A DNA stretch of 64,000 bases from Hetaerina americana (lineage: Eukaryota > Arthropoda > Insecta > Odonata > Calopterygidae). The stretch lies in the NCBI GenBank assembly GCA_022747635.1, contig JAKTNV010000005.1:44685238-44749237 (forward strand). Reading direction: 5' to 3'. This document shows, piece after piece, positions 47,495-60,075 of the stretch (positions are counted from its first letter, which is position 1; every line of letters begins with the position of its first letter). The translations under genes and the position numbers were made by a program. The notes beneath the pieces are model-generated. The model was not told the origin of the DNA. It searched no databases and was given only the letters and a program-made list of their open reading frames with translations.

Positions 47495-50400
47495 CAGCAA
47501 TCTATAACTAGAAACGATCATAAATTCAACCACACCTTAGTCCTGAAAATTAGCCTTCAATGCTTCCCACGAAGATGTGAATGATAACGGGAAATTTATA
47601 TCCCTCGGTAGAAGAGCGATAGCACTAGTTCAGCATCCAATGGCAGCCGCCTTATCGATTAGGGTGCAGGAATGAGCCATCTCCGATAAGGACCAACAGG
47701 TAGTCTACCACACGTAAAAATGTGTTAACAGGTTTGAACCCATACGGTCATTGTATCCTACGAATTCTCAAACATTTATTTCAAAACCATTCCGTACTCT
47801 TGATATCGTGAGTAATGATGCAATCTTAATTCTACAAAGCAAAATAATTTGATTGACTAGCCAAATCAGAAGGAAATTCTCACTGGAATGTTTGATTACA
47901 CTCATCCGCACAATGGGAATCATACGTTTCACTAGGATATAATGAGGCAAACCTATATTTTACACAATCCCATCTCACTGCTTTATACTTAAATGCATAT
48001 ACTCATATTAGTTCGCGAATCACACCCTAGTACATGATGTGTTAATGCATCTCTTTTAAATATAAAACCGATATATTTGCCGAGTTTCCTAATTCTTCAA
48101 TATCTCATTATTACTAATGTCCAAATCACCTGTGAGCCTAGTCATTATCTAGAAGACGAACGGATAAAGAGAATAACCTCGTCATTCTCGAGTTATCTTA
48201 AGGAAGTCTTTTTCATGCCTGTTAGAAGAAAATTCTGAAAGCAGAATTATTGTCAGAAAACTGTCACCTTTGTTAAAAACTCGATAGCTAAAAAAACTCC
48301 CGAGAATGCGTAATTATTCTTCTTATTAGTTCATGGATCCATAATTTGGTATATTCGATGAAGTACTTCCCGTAATATCATCACACGAAAAAAAAACTTG
48401 GATGTTCTCCTAGTAGAACGTCCTTAATGACATTAACAAATATTTAAAACAAAACCAACCAAATAAGAAAACTAATAAATTAGCTTAAACCAACTAAGCA
48501 TAAACCAACTGAGAATGTCAAGGTAACCAAAAAGTAGTGTTCTAAGGATTTAAGAGGAAGGACAATATGATATGCTCTCTATTAAACCTTAAAATGATTC
48601 AATCTATTTTTGCGTACAAGAAATCCCAAATAGGATGTTGTACTCGTACATTGAGACGGTAAAGAAAGAAAGGTCACGCAATGAGAAAATGAACAAAAAA
48701 GACGGATTAATAAGGTAGTAATTTAGTGAGGCAAATCTCGTGAGCTCCTCATGTACTATTGCTAGACATCGCACAATTTATCAAGCGCAGAATGATTTCT
48801 GAAATTTTTCATTTCATCCTTCTGTCTACTAAGATTTTCAGCTCTTATCCCTACTTCTTCTTATTTAAACAGAATGAATGCATTTGAACACAACTAGGTG
48901 ACCTTAAATTCATTTGTTTTAAACCAAATGGGCATTTCAATGCTTTTTAAATATACGATTAGCAGATACCTATTATATATAAATCCCAGGAATCGAGTTC
49001 TTATCACGAAGAATTATAACTGCGACAGATAATTGGGGTGTTGCGCACCTACTCACGAACTTCGGCCTCCCGACGGATAATAATTTTTTTTAAACGTGGG
49101 CAACGATCAAATTCAAATAGAATTCGCCCCTTGAATTGTGGACTTCAAATCATTCGAAGCGATTCGAGGACAAAAGAAAGGAAACCTTTCAAAACTTAAG
49201 ATACGTTATCGAGAAGGGGACGTGGCGGGTCTGCTCCCAACGCCCCAGCGGTAAGATAAAATCTTTATCACAACCATTCTCACTCTTCATCAAAGCCCCA
49301 TTACAGCTGACAGAAAGCTTCGAGAGAGCAGAATCGAGTGTCAAGAAACGAAGTACTCCTCTAGCCTGTAGCATCCGCGTAGAGAACACAGTCGGTATAA
49401 ATTTAAGTTGCTTGATATGGGACAGCGAAGTCTAGGATGTTAATCTCTTACAGAGAGTGCGACATTGCTAAATTACGAGTATATTCCTCAACGCCTGAAA
49501 CGTTGGAGATTGACGCAGAATGATTATTCACGGAATTTAAAATTAAATATACCTCCAAGGGAAACTTGAAAGAGCATTAATGGGCATCTCAAACACTTTG
49601 GACCGATTGAATAAAATTATCCTGGAAAGATGAGAAAACTATGTAAAGGGAAGATCAACTGTTCATCAATGAAGTAAATTAGTTGGAAAGATATATATAA
49701 TTAAGGTTACCATTACATTTTATGGTTTCAAAAAGGGTGATGCTTTATTCGAAATGTTGAACAATATTGGGTGAGGAGGAAGGGGACAAACTACAACGAA
49801 TTCCACTCTTTCGAAAGGCGAATAATATTTCCAAAGAAAGTCGACTTAACGTTATATGTCTTCAACAAACTGCTTCGAGAGAAATATCAAACGGCTGCTA
49901 ATTTAGGCCAGCGATAACTAAGTCTTTTATCACTGACATATGACCTTTATATGACACGATCCTTGTGTCTCAGTCAAGCGCATTAGCTGTCGCGAAGAGA
50001 GAATTCATATGTGGCAAAATACGCATGCCAAAGACGACTCAGTAAATCCACAGGATTAAAAAATCACCAAGTACTTTTTGACTTGCATTTTTCCTCTTAT
50101 TTTTTCACGTCCAAGATATACTCGAAAAACTTTGTGCGCATTTGCTTATTTTAAAATACATTAACATGATCAAGAAAGGTAAAATTAATAAATTTATTGA
50201 AAAATGAAAATGAAAAATCATACAGAGGTTGCTTTAGCAATGGTCTGACGAAATAAATGAATTTTTGCCAAGAATGTTCCGATTTGAAAACTCATCAAGC
50301 TTATGTCAACCAAGGGAGCAAAACATTCATGTATTCTCCTCTCAATCATAATCTTCAATATTCCAGATCCTCTCATTATTTCCTGCATCCACTATTCCTA

Positions 50401-50719
50401 TCTTCTTCTCATTACTACGAAGAGCTTATTTCCTCCATCACCATGTCTAGGAATTTATTTGCTTTCTTTCCGCCCATTCTTCTTCCACACACCCAATCTC
50501 AAAAGCTGCCATTTACGATAATCCTCTATCATCAACGACAAAGTGACGGGTCAATACAAAATTATAGTCATCAAAATATTTACTACTTTTTTCTCATAAT
50601 ATTTGCTTAAAACTATTCTCATCAACTTCCACCTAATTTCAAAAACTTATTAATATAACGCAATTTACCATTAAGCGCACTTAGTACTCATTTAATTTTC
50701 TATAACACTTTCTGAATGG
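47493..50719. other. mostly AT-rich DNA, no gene recognised
   Basis: 49050-49440 is GC-richer and open on the plus strand for 99 codons (49136-49435), with a donor-like CAGCG then GTAAGATA at 49251; I see no family resemblance. 47640-47700 has a short inverted motif CCTTATCG...CGATAAGG. Confidence 0.4.
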
Positions 50720-51020
50720 TGGGTCACGGTAGTCCTGGGGTAGAGCTTTGGACTACAGATCCGGCTGTTGGAGGGCCCGGGTTCGATTCTCGGGCAAGCT
50801 TCTCTAGACACATGCAGCTCCACCCAAGCTATATGGTTTTTCGGGTTCCAAATCTTCCTGGGAAACCATAACCGGCACAGGGAAAGGAACTGGCCCCCCT
50901 TCCCTGATGTGTGATTTTCACACGCTGTCGGGCTTAGTACCAGGTGAAATCTACCATCACCTACCAAACCGACCTTCGGTTTGATTACTGTGTTATGTTT
51001 CCTGAATGGTAGAAAAATGT
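50720..51020 (+). mobile_element. tRNA-derived SINE, family A copy 3 (best preserved)
   Basis: Head: A-box-like GGGGTAGAGCTTTGGACTA (50737-50755) and B box CCCGGGTTCGATTCTCGG (50777-50794), the two internal RNA polymerase III promoter elements with tRNA-like spacing. Body: CACCCAAGCTATATGGTTTT, GGGAAACCATAACCGGCACA, GGGAAAGGAACTGG. Tail: CGACCTTCGGTTTGATTACT then GTGTTATGTTTCCTG. No poly-A follows. This copy anchors recognition of those at 6235-6515, 13495-13730 and 52268-52427. Confidence 0.85.
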
Positions 51021-52267
51021 TTTATTTTTTGAAATACATGCAATCCAACTTTAAGGACTAAGTTAGTTTGCCAATTTCTTCAGATACTCATTACTCTTAA
51101 TTTCTGCATGATAGATTCTCACCTATTCATCATATTGGTTTTGTTCTGCGCGAAGCAATTATTACAATCTTTTGGTTGAATATCTAACTGAAGGTTGAGT
51201 ATCCGCAAATTTACTCTTCTTGAATAGTCCCCCACTAATTTGTGATGAATGCCCATGATGGACAAACCAGTCTTCAGCCCCCGGCTTATCACTGCCCATC
51301 CTGAATCTCTATCCGATAGCCAAATCAGTGCAGTTCAAGAAATTTACGGGTTTCCAGTTAGATATGCAAGACAAGATTTAAAAAAAAGTGAATTATCTTG
51401 GGTAACTCGCTAAACCTTCCAACAAAGGTTCAGTTAATAAGGGCATTATATTATGGGCGAGCCACGTCTATGTACAGACATAGTACGTTGAGCATGCATA
51501 GTGTCCATGTTCCAAATAGAGAGGAGAATACATGCCTTCACGCTCAATTATGATGCGCGCGTGAGAAAGTAGAAGACTCACGAAAGGGTCTTACTTGGCT
51601 TTTGTCGTCCTTTTACAAAAAGAAATAGAACCAAGGGAATTCAGTAATCATTTCCTTTACCTACCTCGCTTTCAGTATTTCGCTACTATACGTGCATTTT
51701 AAGATTCATATCTCGCAGCACACCTTCATTCACATTCATATAAAAATTACGTACGAAGGTTCGGCTGTCGCTGGTATTGTATCGTTTCTAGTGTGAACAC
51801 TAACTAGGTGTCGTATTCCCCATCAATTTTTGTTTGGATAAGATGATATATCTATGTGCTACATTTATGGTTTAAAAATAAATTAATCTAATTTTATGTC
51901 TGCCTGGCACTACTGATAAATTGTGTGTGTGCCCATTTGGACTCCGATTAATCGGTTTTAGACTTCTAATCAGTCTCTCTTCAGGGACCAGGCCACCAAT
52001 GCTGATACAACTGTCGAAAACGACGTGGAATTGAAATCTACAATCATTCGGTAGCAAATATTTTCCAGGAATCAGGCGCTATAAATTGCCACATTAGTCC
52101 TGTCGGCATACTTCTGAGGTTTAAAATAATATCCAAAAATCGATGACCCATAAATTCATCAGTAGTAGTAAAACTCGGGAGCATCGATCGCAAATTCAAA
52201 TTAACTTTCCGCCTTCGAGCCGAATTTTTCCACCCACCAATGTGTTCATGTCTTCAATAAAAAAACC
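51021..52267. other. AT-rich DNA, no gene recognised
   Basis: Short frames only; nothing matched. Confidence 0.5.
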
Positions 52268-52427
52268 AATGATAGGGTACACGAAAAATCACACAGCTTG
52301 GTTGACACTGAGGATCCTCAAGAGGCTTCCCCAGAGAGAGAGAGAGAGAGAGCGTCTCCGGGAATCGAACCTAGGCCCTGCGATTATCAGCCCAGCGCAC
52401 TATTCACTGGACAACCACGGCGCTCTA
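52268..52427 (-). mobile_element. tRNA-derived SINE head, family A copy 4
   Basis: On the minus strand: GAGCGCCGTGGTTGTCCAGT (A-box region, 52427-52408), GGGCTGATAATCGCAGGGCC, B box TAGGTTCGATTCCCGGAGAC (52374-52355), an internal GA/CT dinucleotide run (52335-52353), then CCAAGCTGTGTGATTTTTCG shared with copies 2 and 3. The 3' half is missing. Confidence 0.8.
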
Positions 52428-52949
52428 ATAAAAAACTTAAAAAATGAAATCCTATTCTTAGCTCAAAATTCATCATTGATTTTGCATTTAAAAATGGAAC
52501 CCGCCCGTACCATTGGGGACTGGAAATAGAGTTATTTTTGTGTCTAAATTTAAAGCGACATCTTTTCAATCGACAATTCTAGCAGACATTGTACGTACAA
52601 CAAACGAAGTGGTAACATGCACCCAAGCGTCATCTCACTTCATGGTGTTTGAGGGTTTGACACCCCGTGACGCTCCGTAATGAGAAGGAGAGAAGGGTTT
52701 GAATATGCATTGTGCCAAGGTAGGCACGATTAAAATGCATACATCACTCGCGCTCTCCCGCCAGTTTAAAGAAACTTAACGAAGATATTATTTTGCAACA
52801 GTACAAATGTAACATGCAACATGTACAAATCATTTCAGTCAGTATCTTGGCAAGAGATCATAATAATTTCTTAATCTTTATTACCATTTTCTATTCATTA
52901 CCACAAAACGCAGTTTTAAAATAAGGGATAACTAATGAGAGTATAAATT
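52428..52949. other. AT-rich DNA, nothing recognised
   Basis: No feature seen. Confidence 0.5.
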
Positions 52950-53061
52950 GAAACTTTGCACTTCCACATAAAGATTTAATATTTTACTGCTAACGTTTCC
53001 ATGCTGCGCATCATCATCAGGTCGTGAAATATTAAATCTTTATGTGGAAGTGCAAAGTTTC
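52950..53061. repeat. perfect 35-bp inverted repeat enclosing a hammerhead-like core
   Basis: 52950-52984 and 53027-53061 are exact reverse complements (GAAACTTTGCACTTCCACAT...), enclosing 42 bases. In the minus-strand transcript the arms would form a long stem I closing on the core. The right flank reads CTTTTTTTTA then TATGAAGGAATTCCAT, as in related loci. Unlike the 10.5-kb palindrome, only one core is present, which is the simple single-unit arrangement. Confidence 0.93.
52985..53020 (-). ncRNA. hammerhead-ribozyme-like core inside the inverted repeat
   Basis: Minus strand from 53020: CTGATGA, TG, stem II ATGC-GCA-GCAT (53011-53001), G, GAAA (52999-52996), then CGTTAGCAG as a weak stem III and TA where cleavage would follow, directly before the perfect 35-bp stem I. 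The order of elements is that of a type I hammerhead. Stem II is shifted by mismatched G bases at its foot, so this copy may be impaired. Confidence 0.45.
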
Positions 53062-56021
53062 TTTTTTTTACCCTCATTATGAAGGAATTCCATAAAGTTA
53101 AACCTGAAACTGCTGTGTTTATCAAGGTATAACTAAATTCTCCAATTGTACATCAGTGCCTGGCGGCTACCTTTTCTTGGCATATCTATCATACTAGTGT
53201 CCTGTTGAATTTGATGATCATTAAATTTAGTTAGTTAAATGTTAACTCGTAAAATACCACTAAGTAATATTCAATTGTCTATGCACGGGATATTCTATGT
53301 AAGATTCTGTGTGTTCTATTACGCCGTTGGTCGTTTGGATAAAATACGTAATTTATTGAACTTACGACAATATTATTTTTTTTACTAATAGAATACACAC
53401 TAGAGTGCACATGCTACGGTTAGCTGAAATGAGTAAAAAAATCAGAACATTATGATTAAGACGAATTACTCTTGGATTTTACTCTTCAAATCAATAAACT
53501 ACTCATTTCTCATCCCCAGGGCAAGTTGCGCACGGACAGGCTGAGTCCAAGCTTTCCTCATTAGTGAAGTCTTCATCGAATCGCCCATTACTTCATCGAG
53601 TAGTATTTTCCTAGAGCGTCCCCGATTTCAAAAATATTTTCAAACTTAATCATAACTTGAAGAGGAATATTAATGTTCTTGAAAACGCCAATATATCAGC
53701 TTAATAAAAATTTTCTTCCTTAAACCGTTACAATCTTTCGCAAGGTCTCGTGGTAGTTAACGCCTCTAGTCGATATTCATTAAATTTCAAGTGCCTGTTT
53801 TTGCATTAGTATAATTTTGTACTTTTCCTTGCGATTCCTATTCAGAGGAGAGAACTAAGATCGCCGACAACTGAGATTTTAAAATTTTATTTAGCTTTCA
53901 TATGTTGGGATGATTTATTAATGGAAAATGGCATGCGCTAGCGTTGAGAGGGTATGCCGCCGTCTCATGAATACAGGGGTTGGTCTCAAATTCTCGTTTT
54001 ATTAAAACAACTGATATAATATCTGATTCAGGGTCATTTTGGGATAGACTTATATTTGAATGATTTTACCGTAAATAATGTCAACTGATGATCCGAGACG
54101 CTGGCTAAGCAAACAAGCATTACCCTATCCCGATTGTCAACCGCCCAATTTTCTTTCGTCGTGTCGACGTAGGGACCCGATAAAATACATTCATGGCTCC
54201 CTCATAGCTCTCACTCGGGGGTATTCGTACATTTCACACAGCTGATTGGCATTAAAATAGGCTAATTTTCCGTTGGTGAACCCACGAAAAGAGAAGCAGA
54301 ATGCCAAACCTAAATATGCTTGCTTATGCAAATCGAAAGGAGACTTGAGGGTGTTTGCGCTTATATTCAAAATAAAACTCAATATTTACCATTCGGCTGC
54401 TACATGATGCTTGATTTCATTCATAATTTAGATACTACATGACAAACTAACTGTAATTGTAACAAGTGTAATTATGATATAGCCACAACAGCATTCGCGG
54501 AAAAGGCTTCTTGTTTCAGTACCATTGTGTAGGCTGTTGGTAGCATTAGTAGGTTGCTGTTGATTCCCTGTTCACTGTATGCAATTCTTTCAATAAGTTC
54601 TGAAAGCGATAAACTTCAATTTTGAAGCTCACGTTAGGACAGTTAACTATCTCAAATGCATTTAGTTGAAGTATAAGAAGGAACTTTCGCAAACAAGAGG
54701 TGAGAGGAATAAAAAAAAAGAAAATTCAATTATTTGATATACTCCCACGCACCGACGAAGAGTCGGAAAAGACAAGCGCTCTGCAACAAATATTAAAATG
54801 CCAGGGAGACCACCCAGGGTCCCCGTCTCCTCCAGTGAAGGACGACGTGGCCAGGGTATTAATACCCGTTGTCGATTACTTACCCTGACCCCTGGTAAGG
54901 ACACATATGACGACTGGTCATGGAGAGGAACACCCCACCCAGGAGGAATTTAGAAGGATGAGCTGAGAGGAAAATCAATAAATTTAGGTGTTTCCCCGGC
55001 AGCCGCGAACTCATGAATGAAACCAAATTTATCAATAAAATTAGAGTCAAAAATACATGTACTTTTTAAATGCTAGCTTAATGATATTTCAAGTAAAATA
55101 TACTACATCCCTTGAGAAGTTTTCTGATCATAATTGTGATGTGATCGTGTAATCATATGAAATCCAGTGGCCACGTTCTTGCGGCAAGGAGAATAAATTA
55201 TTTAAACTGTGCAGAAATAAGAGCTGAGTAAGGATACCGAGGAGGAGATATGAACACAGTCCCCGTCACCCTGGCGTTCAGGCGGGGACCTAAGTATGAA
55301 TACCACTCCGGTGGGATTACTTCGGCGCTCTATAGCTCCTCCACTAAGACGCAAGGCAGGGTTATCTCGCGACTGAATCCCTTCCCATCACTGACTCTGA
55401 GAGCGGAATAAGCATATGCTATGTGGTAATTTGACGACAGTATATGGACTTTTTTCCGTATTGATTCGGTCGCTATGTAATGAGGGACAGATAGAGATAT
55501 GAGTCCATAACTATCGTCGATAAGACGGCATGGAAGATATCACGTGTGTAAACAATTTAGGTGATATTCTGAATGCACATGAAGAAAAAAGTAATGGGGC
55601 AACCTTCCATTACCCAAGTGTCAGATGGAAGGTGACACGATTAGTAATCATATCACACATTTCCATTAATGGAAATACCCTGTAGTAGGTATATGAATAT
55701 GTCTTATATTCGACAGACGATATGATTCATATTACTGAAGCCCCTGATGCCGGCATTACTCAATATTCAGAATATTGCCTAGCTATATAGCGTAGAAATA
55801 GGAGCATTCTCTCTGATTCATCTGAAATCTGAAGATCAGAATTAGGAATCCCTAGACAACTGGATCATGAGGGCCACGGAGACGCTGTATCCTTATTATA
55901 TATAATGTAGAGTACCATCATAAGTGAAATAAACGGTACGACGAGCACTTTCGGAAAAATTATGTCGGCTTAATTATTATAGTGTTAGGACCAAATTACC
56001 CCTTTAGATACGTCCCAATGC
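53062..56021. other. AT-rich DNA, no gene recognised
   Basis: Two GC-richer patches, 54780-54960 and 55250-55400, share a look (GTCCCCGTC followed by CCTCC or CACCC) but I could not align them convincingly. No credible exon. Confidence 0.45.
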
Positions 56022-56037
56022 GGGGGGGGGGGGGGGG
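56022..56037. repeat. run of 16 G
   Basis: G homopolymer; on the RNA or single-stranded DNA level it could form a G-quadruplex. Length may be inexact. Confidence 0.9.
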
Positions 56038-56639
56038 CGGGCACTCGTACATATAAAATTTGGCTTGAAATTAAAAAAAAACTTAAAATTTAAGTTTCAG
56101 TACTTTGAACAATGAGGAACTGAATATTCGTGATGGTTAGTCTTTTTTATATTGCGCGGGTTTAAAAGCATTAACGCCTAAGTGAATTCAGCATAGGAGG
56201 GAATCGTGAAACGGAAAAACTATTGATGAGGGCAAGCTACGAGAAACGATTTATGGAATACGGTAATAAGAAAATCATCGCAAAAATATTTTTGAGACGC
56301 AGGAAATGGGCATAAATATACCTCTCTCGAATTTCTCTTAGGTGTCAACAGTTGGGATGCCAAAAAGTGAATTTTCCCCTAACTATCGCAGCATTTTCGA
56401 TTTCTGGTGCACAGTAGGCACTGACCAGATTAGGATGTGCATATCATGTTGAACCCATGGGCGAATTTAGGGGGAGTACAATCAGTAATTATTCCTACAT
56501 ATATCTGAAAATGTTCATCGAAAAATTCCCTTCAAATCTTTTCCTTCAAGTTGAGCCTACCCATAGGTATGCATTATCGTAATTATTTACTTTGACCAAG
56601 CGAACGAAGTCGTTACTTTTAGCAGCATATTAACTTAAT

Positions 56640-56855
56640 CGAGGAAAGAGAGGAAGGGGCAGGAGTAGGATAGGGATGTTGGACGGAATGAAGGGAGGAA
56701 GAATCATGCAGAATTGCAGAGGGGCCTATTGTAAGGTTGGATTTGGGACTGTGTTTTGTTAACAGATACAGGGAAATCGTCGCTGCATCGCTTGGTAGCT
56801 TGTGTCCATCCAAAACATTCATTAAACGGTAGATTACCGATAATAATAATCCCCA
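56640..56855 (+). mobile_element. LINE 3' end, copy 3
   Basis: GGGATGTTGGACGGAATGAA at 56671-56690, GGGAGGAAG, a GCAGAGGGGCCTATTGTA block, then the tail TTGTGTCCATCCAAAACATT, ACGGTAGATTACC and GATAATAATAAT ending near 56855. These align with 33780-33955 and with the minus-strand copy at 59855-60075. Severely 5' truncated: only the last coding codons and the 3' tail remain. Confidence 0.82.
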
Positions 56856-59854
56856 ACTTTTTCCCTCACTATTTTTTTTCAATTCCCTCTCTCTACCGCA
56901 CCAAAGATTAACCAGCCCACAGACACAGCCCACAGACAATATTAAATGCTGTACATGAGAAATCGGCACACAAAGCATTAGTCACGTGATTCGTCGACTA
57001 ATTATAGTGGAGTAATTGGAAAGAAGAATCGGAAGGAGATACACAAATGCAAGGAAATAGATGCAGCAATGCCCCACAGGTACGAGTATTTATGACAGAT
57101 CGAGAGAGCGTGCCACCATCTGATAATTCAAAACTGCTCAAACAAGTTTGACAAGAGATTGGTTAATCGACCTTTTTCTTTAGTGCAGCGTTTTAAATTA
57201 CTTATCACCAAATTTATGCTATTATACCTTGACATGTGGCGTGCAACGTAAATGGCACGATCAAAGGTCTGCTCCACATTTTGTATCAATAGGAAATCCC
57301 TATTCGGCGGTGATATACATATTTCAAATGTCTTCAACGCTCGAAGTTTCTTTCTGTCTGACAATATGGGAAGCACGAGGGCAATGAATACCGTAAGGCT
57401 AAATACTTGTTAAGATACGACCCATGCAGAATGCGACAGACCTGGCCTTACCCGAGACTTCCGGTTGCGTTGAAGGCCGCTTCGCAAGGCCACCGTGACA
57501 AGCCCTAGCACACATTTTTTCGCAGAGGAGAAGAGGCGATAGTCTTAACGTTTTGTTCCTGGCCCGGGAAAGAAGCATAACCCTCGGAGTTAAAAGTAAT
57601 CCCTCGACCCTAGAGTCAGGGAAGGAAGACGTCCTAGGTTCCGCGCAGGAAGGGTCGCTCATTAGAGCGCGAGCTGAGGATTTCTTTGACCAACGCTTTC
57701 CTTGATCGGGTCAATTCCCTCGAGCCAGTCCACGGGGCAATCCACGCCCTTCTTTTGTGTCGTTAATGAAACGTTGCTCAAAACTCACGCCGAATCTCCT
57801 AAATCATTAACGAAGTGCATAAACAGTCAATTTAACTCCTTCGTAGCTCGCTTCGTAGTTCAGGGTTCACAATTCCACGCGAGAACTATTACAGGGGTTC
57901 TTCAACACGACGCACACATCGACTCCTCTTCTAACCATGAAAAATGTGATGATGCTTCTTCCCAAGGTATAACAGAATAGGTATAACAAACTGTGATAAA
58001 TGATTGTGTAAATTGAAATCTTAGAAATTTGCATATGACTATAAATATATAACCATGCGATGAAAAACACCGCAGTTGTTGGATCAAAGTTGAGGAACTA
58101 AAGCCAGGAGTTCAACATTGAATGAATTATGACAATTATTCGAAGAGGTCAATCACCTATAACCAAGCAAGGAATTTCGAATACATGATAATATGTACTT
58201 GTAAAATTCATTTGGATAAATTTTTATTGGCTAAATATTAAAAACTTATCGAGACATAGACTGTGAGTTACGAAAAAATCTATTGCATTGAAATCATGAT
58301 TTGTTTGAGTTGTTACCTAGAGTAAACTTCCAACCTTTTGTTTAAAACTTACAAAAATGAGCATGATTAATTGTTCAAAAGTTACACCTCATTCTGAGTT
58401 ACAATGTTTCTTCGCATTTCCTTCCGGCATCCCTCTTTGGAAAACCTCGCTGAGGATCTTAAACTAATGACAGTTTTGAATCTATATTTCAAATGAAATC
58501 GAAAATAAAAAACTTGACTTTTCCGCATAGACATTTTTTTTCTTAAAACAAATTTCTATTTGGAAAAGCCAAATTGTTCATTTTCAATTTCAATATTAAG
58601 ATTTTCCACCAAGCCACTTCAGAAACTGTTGTTTTTTTTTATTTCAAATGATAGTAAAGAGTACTTTTTCACAGAATTTTAATAAATTCTGTTGAAAATT
58701 ACATCTCTATTAATTGAAACATAGCAACACATAACTTCCATGGAGTGAAACACTGTAAGGTTTAACTGATTATTAAAAATTATTTAATTGCTAGTGCATT
58801 TGATAAATATTTCAATCTCAGAGTTAACTCATGTTTATTGCCGGAAGGAATACTAACATCCAGGCACAGAAAGTAAGGAAATTTGAATTGGATGGTGAAT
58901 ATCTAGAACAACACAACAGCAATGGGATATAACGAAGAACTCTCTCATCGCTAAGGAGGGGGATTAAGACATAAAAATTCATGCTTTAAATAACAAATAG
59001 CCTGGATTTAAAACATACCCAGATTATCCCTCATCTTTATTCTCTCACCAGGAAATATTTAATAGTCATGGTATTATTAATTTGACCAATTCTAACATTA
59101 TACCGCCAACACTATGTTTTTGGTGTCCGGATCAGCTTGTTTTCACACCCAGAGACAAATTACGTTCAACAGACCCACGCGATCAATAAGGCGCGTGAAC
59201 GGTAGAATTACCTTTTTCTGATAGAATAAGGACAAAAAGGAAGTGGCAGCGATGCCAATAGCAGTTGTTACTGTTATCATACACAATATTTTCAAACCTT
59301 TCCATGTTGACATTGTTAGGTAGAACGCATCTCCTGAGATAAGAGACGGAAGTGATGGCAATAATGGAAAGAAAATCCAGTAGCCAAAATAATAATACAA
59401 GTAAAGTTATGAGGACACTTGTTCTTTTGAAAAAGCACACGAAATGTAACCTCATTCATAAATGATTGAAATGCTTTAATAACGATTGAAACGAAGTTGT
59501 AAAACTCTCGACAGGGACTTATAATCGGGAAGACTAAGAAATTAATTTCCAAGTTTTTCATACAATGCTCTTTAAAATGCAAAAAATTAAGCTATAGCGC
59601 ACGTTTAAATAATCTTTACACTGCATTTACAAGCATTAGACATTAGCATTAGGCTCGATCATAGTTTTTTTTATCATAAGTAATGATGTAAGTATTGATC
59701 CACTAATTCAAAATGCCACTTTGCATTAAACAAAATGTCGTGAAACAAAAAAAAATTTTTTTTGGAAAATTCAATAAATCAATAAATTCTGAGCGATCAG
59801 CTTAATCGGAATGCGGATCATACCACTTGGCTTGTGGTGAAATGAAAACTGGAT
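56856..59854. other. AT-rich DNA, no gene recognised
   Basis: 57400-57770 is GC-richer, with an 87-codon minus frame and a 92-codon plus frame nearby, neither recognisable. Confidence 0.45.
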
Positions 59855-60075
59855 TGTTATTATTTGGTAGTTAACCTACTGGTTAAGGTAAGTTTTGGAT
59901 GGACATAGGATTTAACATCCCTACTTTTCTCAGCTTCGTCTATCAGGAAAACCCGACACCTTACGCCTCATTGAACTGTTCTTCAATTCTTCATATTTTC
60001 TGCCTTCATTCATTCCGTCCAACATGGCTATCCTATTCCTGAATATGTTACAGGGATATAGACGATGCCCATACA
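59855..60075 (-). mobile_element. LINE 3' end, copy 4
   Basis: On the minus strand: AGGATAGCCATGTTGGACGG, AATGAATGAAGGCAGAAAAT, an AGACGAAGCTGAG block, then CTATGTCCATCCAAAACTTA, ACCAGTAGGTTAACTACC and AAATAATAA near 59860. It matches copy 3 over the same interval, in opposite orientation. Confidence 0.82.

Noticed and set aside
50777..50794. B box and A box suggesting a functional tRNA gene
   Set aside because: No closed acceptor stem and the unit continues into a body shared with other copies, so it is a SINE head.
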